The notes beneath the pieces were generated by a model. The model had not been told where the DNA came from, did no database searches, and saw nothing but the letters and a program-made list of their open reading frames with translations. Of a stretch of 64,000 nucleotides of DNA, positions 22,137-33,918 are shown one piece after another; positions within the stretch are counted from its first letter, which is position 1; the number at the start of each line of letters is the position of its first letter. This stretch comes from Pyronema omphalodes. Its lineage: Eukaryota > Ascomycota > Pezizomycetes > Pezizales > Pyronemataceae. The stretch spans positions 1 through 64,000 of the forward strand of contig JAJJXM010000094.1 in the NCBI GenBank assembly GCA_024516155.1. Direction: 5' to 3'. Position numbers and translations under genes: made by a program.

Positions 22137-22924
22137 TTATCCCATCACGACATCCTCATCCTCATCTTCAGAGGCCTTTAGTGGCTCAAAACCATCTGAG
22201 TCGTCCTCTGTCTCTTTTTCTTTTCCTTGTCCACTTATTTGCTTCTCTTTTCCTTTTCCACTTCCTTGCTTCTCTTCTCCGTCTGTATCATCATCGTCAG
22301 ATGCCGGATCCCTTTCCTTCTCCTTCTCCTCTGCCACGGCTTTAGGCTTCAGCATAGAGCTTAACGTCTTCTGTCCACCGATTGTTGCAGAGTCTTTCTT
22401 TTTAGACTTCCCTGCTTTTGTTTCCTTTTCCGTTGTCTGCTTTTGTGCCGCTAATTGCTGAGGTATAACGTCTGACAGAAATTCCAGGTTGTCTATTCTT
22501 GCCACGGCATTTGCTATTCCCTCGTAAGCTGTATTCCTTTAAAAATCAAATCAGTAATCCAGTACCAAAATCTTTGTACTGCACTGTCTTCCTCTGTTTT
22601 CGTTCTGCAGCTAACGACCGTACTCCTTGCTCTGAGAGGTATTGGATGAACATTTCCTGGAGCTCTTGTCAGCTCCAGCTTTCTCTGTCTCCTGTAGCGA
22701 AATGCGTTTACAGTACCGTCGCGACTTGGACTAGATGTGTAGCTTGTTTGTTGCATTGGTAGATGTCTTCGTCGGTTTTAATAATCTTCATTATCCGGGA
22801 CCCTGCCAGAATGTTAAAATACGGATTATACACGTCATGGTACGGACTGACGCGGGAGGATTGAGGTGCCGGTGGCTACCTCCGGGTCCTGGTAGTTTGT
22901 AGGAATGTCTGTTCTCGGCGGCAT
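22137..22924 (-). CDS. Histone-fold protein, Dpb3/POLE4-like (DNA polymerase epsilon or chromatin-remodelling subunit)
   Basis: Four exons fit: 22924-22852, 22802-22717, 22656-22566 and 22528-22137, totalling 642 bp (213 residues). Introns are 49, 60 and 37 bp; the 60-bp intron has a GCTGAC branch site. The protein starts MPPRTDIPTNYQDPE, then a CBF/NF-Y-type histone fold: SRIMKIIKTDEDI, ATHLVQVATEMFIQYLSEQG, KTVQYKDF, YEGIANAVARIDNLEFLSDV. Proteins of this pattern (Dpb3, POLE4, CHRAC subunits) pair with a second histone-fold partner and bind DNA in the nucleus. The C-terminal 100 residues are disordered, lysine-rich then strongly acidic (EDEDEDVVMG end), with two GKGKEKQ-like repeats. An NC2-alpha-type repressor is the main alternative. 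The 37-bp last intron is at the short limit. It is head-to-head with the CLC gene. Confidence 0.82.
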
Positions 22925-23246
22925 ATTTTATCGATAGATTTGACGCGTGTTTATAAACCTTTGTAATCGATTAGGAGCTGTTTAAGAGCTTGACCGTGTC
23001 GCTTCGCGTCGTTTCTTCGTTGCTTCGTTACTCTCGGTCGTGACGCTAAAGGCACCTTCTGCTCTGTGTTCTAGCGCGTACAACCCCACCAGCAGTGAGC
23101 ACATTACCGCCGAGATAGCTTGCAGCCACCGAGGCGTCATCCTACAGACGAGAGGACTCGACTGCGCAGAGCCTCCGTATCGAAGACCGGAACGTGGGAA
23201 TCAACAATCTGGCTATATCCGCCGGCCGTCAAAAATCCTACATGTC
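22925..23246. promoter_or_regulatory. Shared divergent promoter region (322 bp)
   Basis: The start codons of the histone-fold gene (22924, minus) and the CLC gene (23247, plus) are 322 bp apart and point away from each other, so both promoters must lie here. The stretch is rich in CGTCGT/CTTCGTT words. No clear TATA box is placed for either gene. If the CLC protein starts further upstream, the region is shorter. Confidence 0.6.
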
Positions 23247-26215
23247 ATGACGCCGAATATCCAGCGCAGTCTGCGCCCACCAAGCATCTCGTCGCGCTTG
23301 TCCTCATATGCCGCTTCAACCCATTCCGCCGAATCTGGTAGACGACCCGTGGAAGATCGTGCCGCGCAGGAACAAATGGAGGAGATTGAAGAGATCAAGA
23401 GATATGAGGTTTGTTTATTGGTTCCTTTAGCTCTACTAGACCGAGGGAAGCTGACAGGAACTAGGACTTTACAACAATAGGTTGCGATTCACTTTTATCC
23501 CTCGCATAGACAGACCGATGCTCATCTTTTATAGATTGGGTGCAAGATGCGGCGCGCGCACAGTTACAGCGAAAAATAGCACGAAGAAGGACGCAAGATG
23601 GGTTCTTTACCAGAGGCGGAGGAATAAAAGGTTGGCGACAGAAGCTCTGGGACAGCTATGATGCTGGTCAGGCATGGATAGTCATTACCATAATAGGTAC
23701 GCTTTAGTGACAGGAGATGTTGTAGTGGCCGTTTGATGGACGAGATAGCTAACTTGAAGCTCGGCAATGAACAGGTATCTTTATTGGACTAAATGCGTCG
23801 TTTTTGAATATTATCACAGAATGGCTATCGGATATCAAACGAGGACGATGCATGACGGCATTCTATCTAAACGAGAATTTTTGCTGCTGGGGAGCTGAAG
23901 GCAGTGGGTAGAGCAGCTACCTCCTGACGGAATTGTCACAACTAACAATTTGTTAGCTTGCGATGAATGGAAACCATGGAGTAGGATATGGCCAGTTAGC
24001 TACTTTGTCTACATCTTATTCTCGGTAAGACAACATGGCCTTCTCTACAAGTTCTCAAGCTCACCATGATTAGGTCATTTTCGCATTCACTGCCGCTGTT
24101 CTAGTCAGAACGTTTGCTCCATACGCTGCCGGCTCCGGAATTTCAGAAATCAAATGTATTATTGCCGGCTTCGTCATGAAGGGCTTCCTCGGATGGTGGA
24201 CGCTATTCATCAAATCTATCGGCCTACCTCTCGCAATTGCATCTGGATTAAGTGTTGGAAAAGAAGGTCCCAGTGTCCACTACGCAGTTTGCACCGGAAA
24301 TGTCATCAGTCGACTCTTCGAGAAATACAGGAAAAACGCATCGAAGCAGCGTGAGATTATGTCTGCCTGTGCCGCCGCAGGTGTAGGAGTAGCATTTGGA
24401 TCGCCTATTGGAGGTGTTATCTTTTCTTTGGAAGTAAATCATCCTCCCATACCCATACTTAATATCCTCAAATATCTAACCTATATACTCAGGAAATGTC
24501 TTCTAACTTCCCCCTCAAAACCATGTGGAGAAGTTACTTCTGTGCCCTGGTAGCCACTGCTGTCTTAGCCGCCGTCAACCCCTTCCGTACCGGTCAATTA
24601 GTCATGTTCCAAGTTACCTATGACCGTGATTGGCACTTCTTTGAAATCGTATTCTTCATCATCTTGGGAATCTTCGGTGGTCTCTATGGAGAATTCGTCA
24701 TTAAGTGGAACCTACGAGCTCAAGCCTTCCGGAAACGCTTTTTGACAAAGTATGCCATAGCAGAAGCAACGTTTCTTGCTGGAGCAACTGCCGTAATTTG
24801 TTACTTTAACCCCTTCCTGAGAATCGACATGACCGAATCCATGGAGATCCTATTCAGAGAATGTGAAGGGGCTGGAGCCCATAATGACCATCTTGGTCTT
24901 TGCGAGTAAGCAACCAATTATCATTGCCATTATTTTTCTCCGTTTAAAATGACTAACAACGCTGGAAAATAGACCTAAACACCGCTTCTCTATGGTCTTC
25001 TCCCTCACAATGGCAACTCTGATCCGTGTCTTCCTCGTCATAATCAGTTACGGATGTAAAGTCCCCGCTGGTATCTTCGTCCCCTCCATGGCCATCGGTG
25101 CCTCCTTCGGTCGCACCGTAGGAATCCTAGTTCAAGCCCTCCACGAGCACTTCCCTACTGCACGCTTCTTCGCCTCTTGCAAACCCGACATTCCGTGCAT
25201 AACCCCTGGTACATATGCCTTCCTAGGTGCAGCCGCCGCATTATCAGGAATCATGCACATCACCGTCTCTGTGGTTGTGATAATGTTTGAGTTGACAGGA
25301 GCATTAACCTACATTCTCCCCACTATGATTGTCGTCGGAGTCACCAAATCCGTTTCCGAGCGCCTCGGAAAAGGCGGTATTGCAGATCGTATGATCTGGT
25401 TCAATGGATTCCCCTTCTTAGACAACAAAGAAGAACACAGCTTTGGAGTACCCACTAAAGATGTTATGCGTGACGATCTAGTCGTTCTTCCAGTCTCTGG
25501 TGTCACCTTGGAGGAATTGGAAAATATCCTAAGCACCACAGGATACCAAGGATTCCCTATCGTTCAAGACCGTCAAAATCAATTGATTTTGGGATATATT
25601 AATAGATCGGAATTGAAATATGGGATTGAAAGAGCTAAAAGGGAAAGACCAATTCCTGGCACTGCAAGATGTTTCTTCTCCCCTTCTTCCGCTACTCAAT
25701 CTACTCCATCTTCTGCTACTGTGGCTGTATCTTCCTCCTCATTTCCGGGCCCAGGGGCTGCTTCGGCTTATTCTATCGATTTCTCGAGGCTTGTTGATGC
25801 TACCCCCCTTACAGTACACCCCCGGTTACCATTAGAGACAGTTATGGAGATCTTTAAGAAAGTCGGGCCAAGAATTGTATTAGTGGAAGACAAAGGAAAG
25901 CTAAAGGGGATAGTTACCAGAAAGGATGTTCTAAAGTTTCAGTTCCGGCAGGAAAATATGGAGCATCCTAGATCTGGTGAAGAAGTGGAAGAGAGGAGAT
26001 ATAGGGAGGAACGATTGTGGAATGGTATGATTTGGTGTGCTGCATGGGTTAAAGATCGCACGATCGGGAGGATAGAAAGAAGGCTGGGGGAAAATCGATT
26101 GGGACGGATTGCTCTGGGTATTGGACCAAGGAGAAGCTCGCAGATGGATGAAGTACCGGATGGAACGGAGGACAGAGAGGGGGAGAGAAATGTCGAGCTT
26201 GGAGATAGGAGGTAA
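23247..26215 (+). CDS. CLC-family voltage-gated chloride channel/transporter (Gef1-like)
   Basis: Eight exons: 23247-23408, 23465-23480, 23535-23696, 23775-23903, 23957-24024, 24074-24433, 24493-24905 and 24973-26215. They sum to 2,553 bp (850 residues). The second is a 16-bp microexon encoding most of the family's DFTTIDW segment. The membrane part carries CLC signatures GSGISE (about residue 198), GKEGPSVH (about 240, with the gating glutamate), [13 protein letters not shown] and [13 protein letters not shown]. Two CBS domains follow (from about 595 and 703), separated by a serine-rich insert, and end in a charged tail. Yeast Gef1 of this family moves chloride across Golgi/endosomal membranes and supports copper loading and pH control. 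The fourth intron uses a GTGGGT donor, chosen because it alone keeps the frame. The start is the first ATG in frame after an upstream open stretch. Confidence 0.93.
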
Positions 26216-27795
26216 GTGTGATGGGTGTAGTTTTGGTAATACGGATACCGGGTTGGCGAATAGTGATTGCCTAGATGCCCAGAATCTAGATGATAGAAAT
26301 TGATATGTAATGTGTGGTTTGCAACGCTTGTTCTTTTTTTTCTTTTAGCGAGGTCACAATAAAAATGTTTTTTTTTTAATTATAATTCCAAAAATTCTGC
26401 CGAATAAATCTGGAAACCCCTACGATGGTTTTGTAAGTGGGAACCTGAAAGTAATGTATTGCCAGATAAACTACACGTGCATGAATTATCATCATCAACC
26501 AGCTCTAACCAAAAGCAGCCAAAAGCGGCTGAAAATAATCCCACCTCAATTCCTGTACCGCCCATGATCCGTCTCTTCCCCCCAAACCGTCGCATCACAA
26601 TCAAAAAAAATCCATCCAAAGTCAAAACAAGCTTTATTTAATCCAGGCCGGGGAAGGACCCTGGGAGCCCTGGGAACCCTGGGAACCCTGGGGGTTGCAA
26701 AGAGTCCTACATAGCCATGTACTATGTATGCTCACCATATATGTATCCAATAGACCCCCCAACCCCGGAAAAGTCGGAACTTCGGTGGTTAATAAACCCC
26801 GATCGGTCTTATCATGGATTCCTTCTCCGATGTTTTCTAGACTTATTTTCATTAGCTAAGCGAAATCTGAACTATGAACTGCGAACTACTCATGCGGCAT
26901 GCCACCACCTTTAGGCACGAGTCTTGCCGATTATCCGGGGACTGGGGATCGGGGTGGCTGTACATATCATGTATGTAAAGTCAGCAGTACAAAACAAAAA
27001 ACTCCGTAAAACTCCATGCTGCGCAAAAGCACAGCCGAAGCCTTACGACGCTCTTCGAGGCTGATACAATCAATTGTAATAATAACAAAGATCCTTTGAT
27101 TACTGTCTTTAATATATATCTATATTTTTCCGAACAAAAAAACAGTCATACGGGAACGGGAACGGGAATATATTTTATCCGATAATAAGATATTTAATAT
27201 TCAAGCTATTCAAGCTATTTGAGCTATTTGAGCTATTCTATATGGGGAAATATTAGACTATTAGACTATGCGGATGAATAGTTTGAAGGAAGGAAGGAAG
27301 GAAGGAATCAGGTGAGGCAGGATATGGCAAGGCGAGATGGGATACGATGGGATGATGAATTTTTGTGGCTTACAGGGTGTCAGGGATGATATAGTACATA
27401 CTCATACAGATAGGCCCCACTATGCTGGCTTTGTGTCACCTGGTAAAGGAAAGGAGGATGGGAAGAAGGAAATATGGCTATATAAAATGCTTTTATCGTG
27501 CCATAAACCACCATCACCTCTGTCTGGAGTTTGGAAGAACTGTGGATATACTACTATACACTACAATTTACTACACTACACTGCACTACAATTTACTATA
27601 CTACACTGCACTACGCTACACATCAAGCCGGAGTAAAAGAAAGCAATAATATTAAACTTGTGGGTTTGGAATATCAGGATATCAGGATATCATTTCATGG
27701 AATCGATAAGGAAGGCTTAACAAGATATATCAAAGCCAGCAGCAAGCAGCAAGCTATCAACGACACATCAAGGAAGATAAGAAAAAGAGAGAAAG
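26216..27795. other. Intergenic region with short tandem repeats
   Basis: This holds the 3' region of the CLC gene and the 5' region of the next gene. About four copies of a CCCTGGGAAC-type decamer lie at 26,658-26,695. A GGAA run is at 27,290-27,307 and an ACTACACT-type low-complexity stretch at 27,548-27,620, probably in the next gene's leader. No other gene is seen. Confidence 0.6.
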
Positions 27796-29380
27796 ATGAG
27801 TGCACCAATTGATCAAGGTTCATCTTCAACAACGATATCTGGACAACCATCGCAGGCGATGATAATGGTAACTCCCCCTTCTCCTCCCCCCTCCCTTCTC
27901 CCCCCTCCCCTCTCTTCGCTTAGCATATCTTATTTCTCCTTCCTACCTCGCCAACACATCAATTCCCAGACTTGAACCTAACACCATATTAGGAATACCT
28001 TAAATCAAAGGGACCACCATATCCACCACGAACAGCAGCCTTCGGAGGAACTCCCCATGGATCAATCGATATCGGGGTTTCCGCGATGTTTATTGGTATC
28101 TTTGCGTGTTTGGCGATTACGCATATGACTATATTTCGGAGGAATAAAGCTAGGGGACATTTCTTTGTTCTTTCGTAAGTTAGCCTGAATAGCCTTTATC
28201 AAATTTACCGATGTTCATTGCTGGGGGGGGGGGGGGGGGTTCCTTTGCGAGGGGTGGGATTTTTCCGGGGGAAAGTGTCATTTGAAGATGGCTTTTCTGA
28301 ACTGGCGGTATTGCATCTTGATGATGTGAACCAGAAAAATTCCATTCCAGAAGTTTCAAAGTTTATCGTCTACATCTTCCCCTATCCCTGCAGTCTTTTT
28401 CATTATTCTCAATTTCTACTCCAGACATACTAACCCGCAAACCATTTCCACAGGGCAGTAACATTCGGTTTCTGCATGTCCCGCATCGCAACCTTTTCCA
28501 TGCGTATCGCCTCTGCCAAAAACCCCACGAACCCCCAAATTGCAATAACAGCAACAGTGCTAATCAGTGCAGGTGTAATCCTGCTATATATCATAAACCT
28601 GATATTCGCTCAACGTGTGTTGAGGGGTTATCATCCTAGGTTTGGAAATAGTAGGGTTGTGGGAATCGCTTTTAAGACGTATTTTGTCTCTGTTGTTGCG
28701 GTTTTGATTATGGGTATGTTTTGCTTTCTTCTTTTATTAGCCCTCAGTTTGATGTAGAAAAGGAGGTATGGGGAAGAAATTCGGGGAGTGGGAGTTAGGA
28801 TCAACAAGCAACAGATGCAGTGTAACGGATATTATGATATTTTAGGTTACAATAACAGCTAACCTTCCCCGTAGTCATCGTCGCCTCAGTAAAGATGTTC
28901 TTCACCCTCAACCCAAGCACCCTCCTAAAATGCCGCACCATCCAACGCTTCAGCATCATCTGGTTCAGCATCTTCAGTTTCCTCCCTATTCCTCTGATGC
29001 TCCTATCCTACCTCATCCCCTCCTCATCCCCCGGCCCACAAAACTTCGGTAAACTCGGAACCATGTCCCAAAAACTCCTCATAGTTCTATTCGCCGGTTG
29101 TATCTTAACACTAGAAAACTCCATCCGTGCAGCGACGGCATTTTTACCCCAGAGACCTACTACGGATCCTGCTTGGTATCATAAGAGAGCCGCGTTTTAT
29201 GTGTTTTTACCTACCATGGAGGTTTTGGTGGTGGTCATGTATGCGGTTACTAGAGTGGATCAGAGGATGTGGATTCCGGGGGAGAAGGAGAGGAGGGAGG
29301 AGAGGGAGGAGAGGGAGAAACAGTCGGAACAGGAGGAGGTTCAGATGGTTGTGGATAGGCCGGAGACTGGGAGTGCGTAG
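27796..29380 (+). CDS. Fungal multi-pass membrane protein, DUF3112-like
   Basis: Four exons: 27796-27867, 27993-28174, 28454-28713 and 28875-29380. They total 1,020 bp (339 residues). A hydrophilic start (MSAPIDQGSSSTT) is followed by a conserved GTPHGSIDIGVSAMFIGIF segment and about seven hydrophobic helices. Polar motifs such as GFCMSRIATFSMRIA, LENSIRAATAFLP and PTMEVLVVVMYAVTRVD lie between them, then a charged, EER/EKE-rich cytoplasmic-type tail. This layout matches a fungal family of unknown function that I recall as DUF3112; the name needs a profile search. Function is not known and I assign none. The second intron is unusually long (279 bp) and contains a run of 16 G (about 28,222-28,237). 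Confidence 0.8.
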
Positions 29381-29799
29381 TAGATGATAATGGGGGGATG
29401 TTTTGCTTGGGGCAGATATAGGGCTTGAGAAGTGGAGGTAGATAGTTTTTCAATTTTTTTAATGCGGGGAAATGGAGAAATGGGAGAAGCAGACGGTGGC
29501 GGATAATTGAGGTGATAAATACATGATTTTTGTAGCCTTTACCTAGGATTTATTTAGGGATTAATAAGCGGATTTGACGCAGAAAGATAGATAGAGATAA
29601 AAAAACTTCATAGAGAGAAGCTTATCTGATACGGTAGAAGACGAGAGATTACATAAAGGTTGAACCATCTGATAGAAATTGAAATGGTACATAATTCTTA
29701 GAAGAACATTAAACGTCATATATATCCGACTTAATCCAGGAGATCAACAAAGTAACCGTTGGCTTATGCACTAGAGGATATCCCATTGCTCTATTCCGC
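29381..29799. other. 3' flank of the membrane-protein gene, no recognisable feature
   Basis: I see only T/A-rich downstream sequence and no reading frame or repeat of note before MITE copy C begins. Confidence 0.5.
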
Positions 29800-30621
29800 G
29801 GTCCCGTCCACAAACTCAAAAAAACCAAAAAAACCAAACGGGACAGCATGTAACGACAAGACCATGAGTTTCAGGCGAGCTACTTTTCAGGTAGTCATTT
29901 AATTCAAGTTTGCCAGATCAGCGATGTTTTCAGCCCTGTAGTAGATACTAGATACTAGATACTAGATAAACCCTTCATACTAGACTTTTAATAAAAAACC
30001 TTTTACACGCCACTGAAGATACACGCTCCATCCAGAAATATTTTGACTGCTTATAGTAGTTTTGTATTATTTTTATTTCTTCTTAGTAAAGTATGATCCT
30101 GTTCTGTTGTAATTATTTGTTCTATCCTGCATATTCTATCTTCTACTTTTCCATTTTCTACTTTTCTACCTTTCCATTTTCTACCTTTCCATTTTCTACT
30201 TGCCGGAAGTTTCCACTTTTTTCATTACCGTGTAAGTCGAACATCAACAGATATCACTTAACCACCAACAGAGCAAGAATACGCCAATATTCTCACCGCC
30301 GTCCTCTACACGCATTCCAACCAGGACCAGAACACCCCGCCTATCCTCTCAAGAGTCGGTTTCATTCGAGAAGGATGGGGAAGGACGCATTTTAGTGGGT
30401 GAAGAAGGAGCTTTCTTATTCATCAGCAAAGTTTTTTTTGTGTGATTTTGATTCGTGCAATGCATCAGAATTAGCTAAGGAAAACACCATAAGCCGCAGT
30501 AAAAAACCGCGGGTTGCGAGTGACCAGTGGTGACGCTAGTCGTGGTCTCCCACGCTGACCCGCGGTGCGTCCCGTTCATGGTGCCTCCAGGACGGGACCG
30601 GATGGACCGTGCCAAACTCTG
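29800..30621 (+). mobile_element. Degraded hAT-type MITE, copy C
   Basis: It aligns with the complete copy at 17,491-18,417 from its CGGTCCCGTCC...AAAC block onward. Shared blocks are GGCGAGCTA..TTTTCAGG, TTCAAGTTTGCCAGA, AGTAGATA, CAGAAAT.TTTTGAC, GAACATCAACAG and GAGAAGGATGGGGAAGGACGCATTTTA. It ends ...GTGCCAAACTCTG at 30,621. The left terminal repeat is lost. It carries extra copies of a TTTCTACCTTTCCATT pyrimidine repeat (30,135-30,205). Many transitions separate it from copy B, so it is older. Confidence 0.75.
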
Positions 30622-31467
30622 GTATAAAATAATTCTAAAAAAACAAAAGAAAAACAAAATCGTTATTTTATTTCCATTTGTTATTTCGGTATTCCCTACA
30701 GCTGTTTGACCAAGAAAAAGAAAAAGAAAAAGAAAAGGAAAAACTCATAAAAGAAAGAACGCCCCCTGTTCATCCATCCACCCATCCATCCATCCTTTCA
30801 AAGCAAAAGCAAAAGCAAAAGCAAGAAGTAAAAAGAACAAAAAAAGCCAAGGCAAAGTAAACTTAAAGTCAAGGTCAAGGTCAAGTTAAAGTTAAAAAAA
30901 AACGCAATACGAAAAACCAAGGACAAATCAACAAACTTGCTTCCAATCCAACAAATCGATGTTCGAGTAACTCGTAATAAGTAGGACGAGTATCGAATAT
31001 CCAATTTCCAATTTCCCAATTCCTAATGTCCAATTTCCGACCCAAGACAAATAAAAAAAAAACACGGCAAAAAGATACAAATAAAAGCCCAGCTATTATG
31101 ATAGCTTATTCCCACACTACGCCTGTTAAAAAAAACACAAAAGCAATACAAAAAAACAAGATAAAACTGATAGTCTGATCGATGAATCAGTGATGCCTAC
31201 ACTTGCAAAAAAAGGAGAAAAGAAAAGAAGAAGAAAAAATAAAAGTTAAAAAATAAGTTAGTAAAGTTTGTAATAAAAGTCGTAAAAAGAACAGTCTCCA
31301 AATATTTCTTGAGACTCAAAAGAACATGGAGCTATGATGACATTGATGCTCCGGGAAACCGATCTCGAAGAAGACCAGTCGCTCATAGGATCTCAATTGT
31401 TCAAGATCGCTCAAGATTTGAGTCCGAGTTGAATAATTATATCGAAATCCAAGTATGTGGTAGGGGT
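30622..31467. other. A-rich low-complexity intergenic stretch
   Basis: The stretch holds repeats of AAAAAG (30,712-30,742), CATCCATCCACC (30,771-30,795), AAGCAA (30,800-30,825) and AAGGTCAAG/AAGTTA (30,867-30,895), and is strongly A-biased to about 31,270. No gene is seen before the 3' end of the phosphatase gene. Confidence 0.6.
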
Positions 31468-33918
31468 TCAAGGCCTAGTGTAAGGTCGGTTCATAGCCGC
31501 TACCTCTCTAGCCACATGGAGCCATTCCAATTCCCTCTTTGGTTGTTTCCCGGCTTTGAGAGCAAGGGTTTCCTCGAATTTCAATAACTCGTACATGAAC
31601 CGAAGATGAGGCTGAATGATGACGTTTAGGCGACGGGCACGAACAAAGCAGCTATTCTTCAAGGTTAGCAGTGAAATTAAAAATGCGTATGACAAAAGAC
31701 GCATAAGGCATGGGGAAGCATCGGGGTGGTAATCATGACGTACTATGCCCGCGGAAGAGACAATCTTTCAGATCTCATAACCTCCGCAATACAGATGGTA
31801 GCTGATCGCGAAACCCCAACTTTACAGTGTACCAGGATCGGTTCGTTAAGTTTACGCCCTTCATCTGTTTCATGATTAGTAATAATTCTCACTCAATTTT
31901 TCATCCTGTTTCTCGAAAACTTGAAAATTCCACACTAGCCAAAACCCCCCATTACCCGGGTGAAACGTACCAATAAACTCCAAACATGACCTAAACTGGT
32001 CTTCTAGCGGATCGCATCCATTGTCCTGCAAATCTCTAACCATCATAACCTTGTCCTTTCCAAACGCCTCTCTTTCATCATCACTCCATATCACTTCCTC
32101 ACCAATGCTCAATACTCTCTTAATTCCCAACGCTTGCAGCAAGCCACAGTTATTAGCATGTAGCAAGTTGCCTAGGTACATATAAGGTAACACCCTACTC
32201 GGTAGCGATCCATCCATTTTGAAGACCCACTCGGGAGTAGCAACCTTGGGACGCTCGAAACATTGGTCCCTATTTCTAGCAGCAGCGTCAAGAAGTGTGC
32301 TCTCGATGTAACGCAAGAAGGCCAAATCTTTGTCATAAGCAAAGAAATTGCGTTTCTTTTCGGTGTGTAATTTAATCCAAGCATCGTGGACCGGAAGGCA
32401 TTCGGAGAACATGACGTATGCTAATGCAAGCAGTGAAGTCTCGGTGTATCCATCGGTACAGTGGATCAAAATCTTTCTCGGGATTCTTTTAATGGGATTC
32501 ATCCTATGATCGCCATCTGCGTCGTGGGATTCCTCTTCGGTGAACTGTCCATTTGCAACGGCGTAAATCCAACGGCAGGTATCGATAATTCCGTCGACAT
32601 CATGGCGGGACCAATTTGCTGGGGAGATCGTCCCTGAACCGGGGAACTCGATGAATACTGGGGCATTGGAGTGATCAACATCATGGAGGAGGTCTTGAAG
32701 GTGCTCTGGCAATGGCATCTGGGCTAAATCGGACGATTCAATCTGTACCCCCCATCGATCTTCTCTTCTTTCGAAATGGCGTCGAGTATCTGCTGTTGAT
32801 CCTAGCCAGACGTTATTGGAAATTTCGGACGCTTCGGACATTCTACACATCTCCATTCGTTCCCAATGGCCTACATATTTTGTCAGAATCCGCCGTCTCG
32901 AGAGGCAGCGAAAGGAGCTCACAAAATTCCATAACATTCATTGTAAAGTTTCCCCTCGAGCCGACGGTAACCATGTCTGGGAACAGCGTTTCAACTTCCG
33001 AAAACGTGCCTATTCGCACCAGTTTTGTCAGGTGCCATATCTAGAACGCGGTTGAATGCGCTATTTCTCACTTTCTAACACAAAGGTACTATATCTTGGA
33101 AACTCTGGTACTCCAGCAACCTGGGCTTGCATTCGATAATGGCGTTGAGCCAAGGAAATCCTTTTTGCTATTCGCATAACCTCGATTTTATCCGTTTCAT
33201 CATCTCCATATACAACGATATCTGAAAGTGCCGTAAACTTTCCGACTTGAATATGGAAATTTCGAACACCAAATCCGTCCCTAGGGTCTACACAGAGGAA
33301 TCCTGGAACTTGGGGATTTGTTGGAAGGATTTCTTCAGGAAATATGGCTCCTTTTAACCGCGACTTCATGGTGTCTCGGCCAACTTTAACAATACAGATC
33401 CCTCGATAACATGTGGGTATTCTTCGTGCGGATTTCTTCCTTGCACAGAAGAACGATAGCTGTAGCGCATTATCTGGGTGAAGACCATGCGCCCACGGGA
33501 ATATCTGCTCAATATCTGGTAATGGCTGCTTTGCAGTGTGGTCTATAGCAGCAGATAATGCCGCAGCTCTGATGGAAAATATAGGCGGGGAGTCGCAAAC
33601 GGAATCGTAATTTTCGGGTGGGAAGAGTAGAGATGTCATCTGATGTTTAACCTCGACAGATACCGCATCGTTCGGTGGTGACGCCGGCGGCGTAACTGGA
33701 ACAGCAAACTTTATTCCTCCAGGGTTTGGTTGGCACATGTGCTTATTTGGAATTTGAATAGGTATTGATCGCTCGGCATCTTGCCCTGAAGTCGGTAGTT
33801 CTGGGGAAGACATGGTAGAAATAGCTTGAGAACCGTGAAGAGTTAGCGAGGGTGGAGGCGTAGGACTCCTAGACAACAAAGCTGTTGCCATGGCAAAGTT
33901 GGCTGTTGTATTAGCCAT
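31468..33918 (-). CDS. PPS1: Dual-specificity protein phosphatase, Pps1 family
   Basis: Five exons: 33918-33072, 33009-32923, 32870-31971, 31864-31744 and 31651-31468. They sum to 2,139 bp (712 residues); introns carry CTGAC or GCTAAC branch sites. The N-terminal third holds the family-specific IEQIFPWAHGLHPDNALQLS region. A first phosphatase-like domain has IHCTDGYTETS (about residue 450), in which the HCX5R arginine is missing, so it is probably inactive. The second domain ends in the full active-site loop VHCKVGVSRSAT (about 625). Pps1 of yeast removes phosphate from tyrosine and serine/threonine and is linked to S-phase progression. The ATG at 33918 is chosen because the frame upstream has only a TTG. 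The tail RELEWLHVAREVAAMN closes the protein as expected. Confidence 0.93.
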
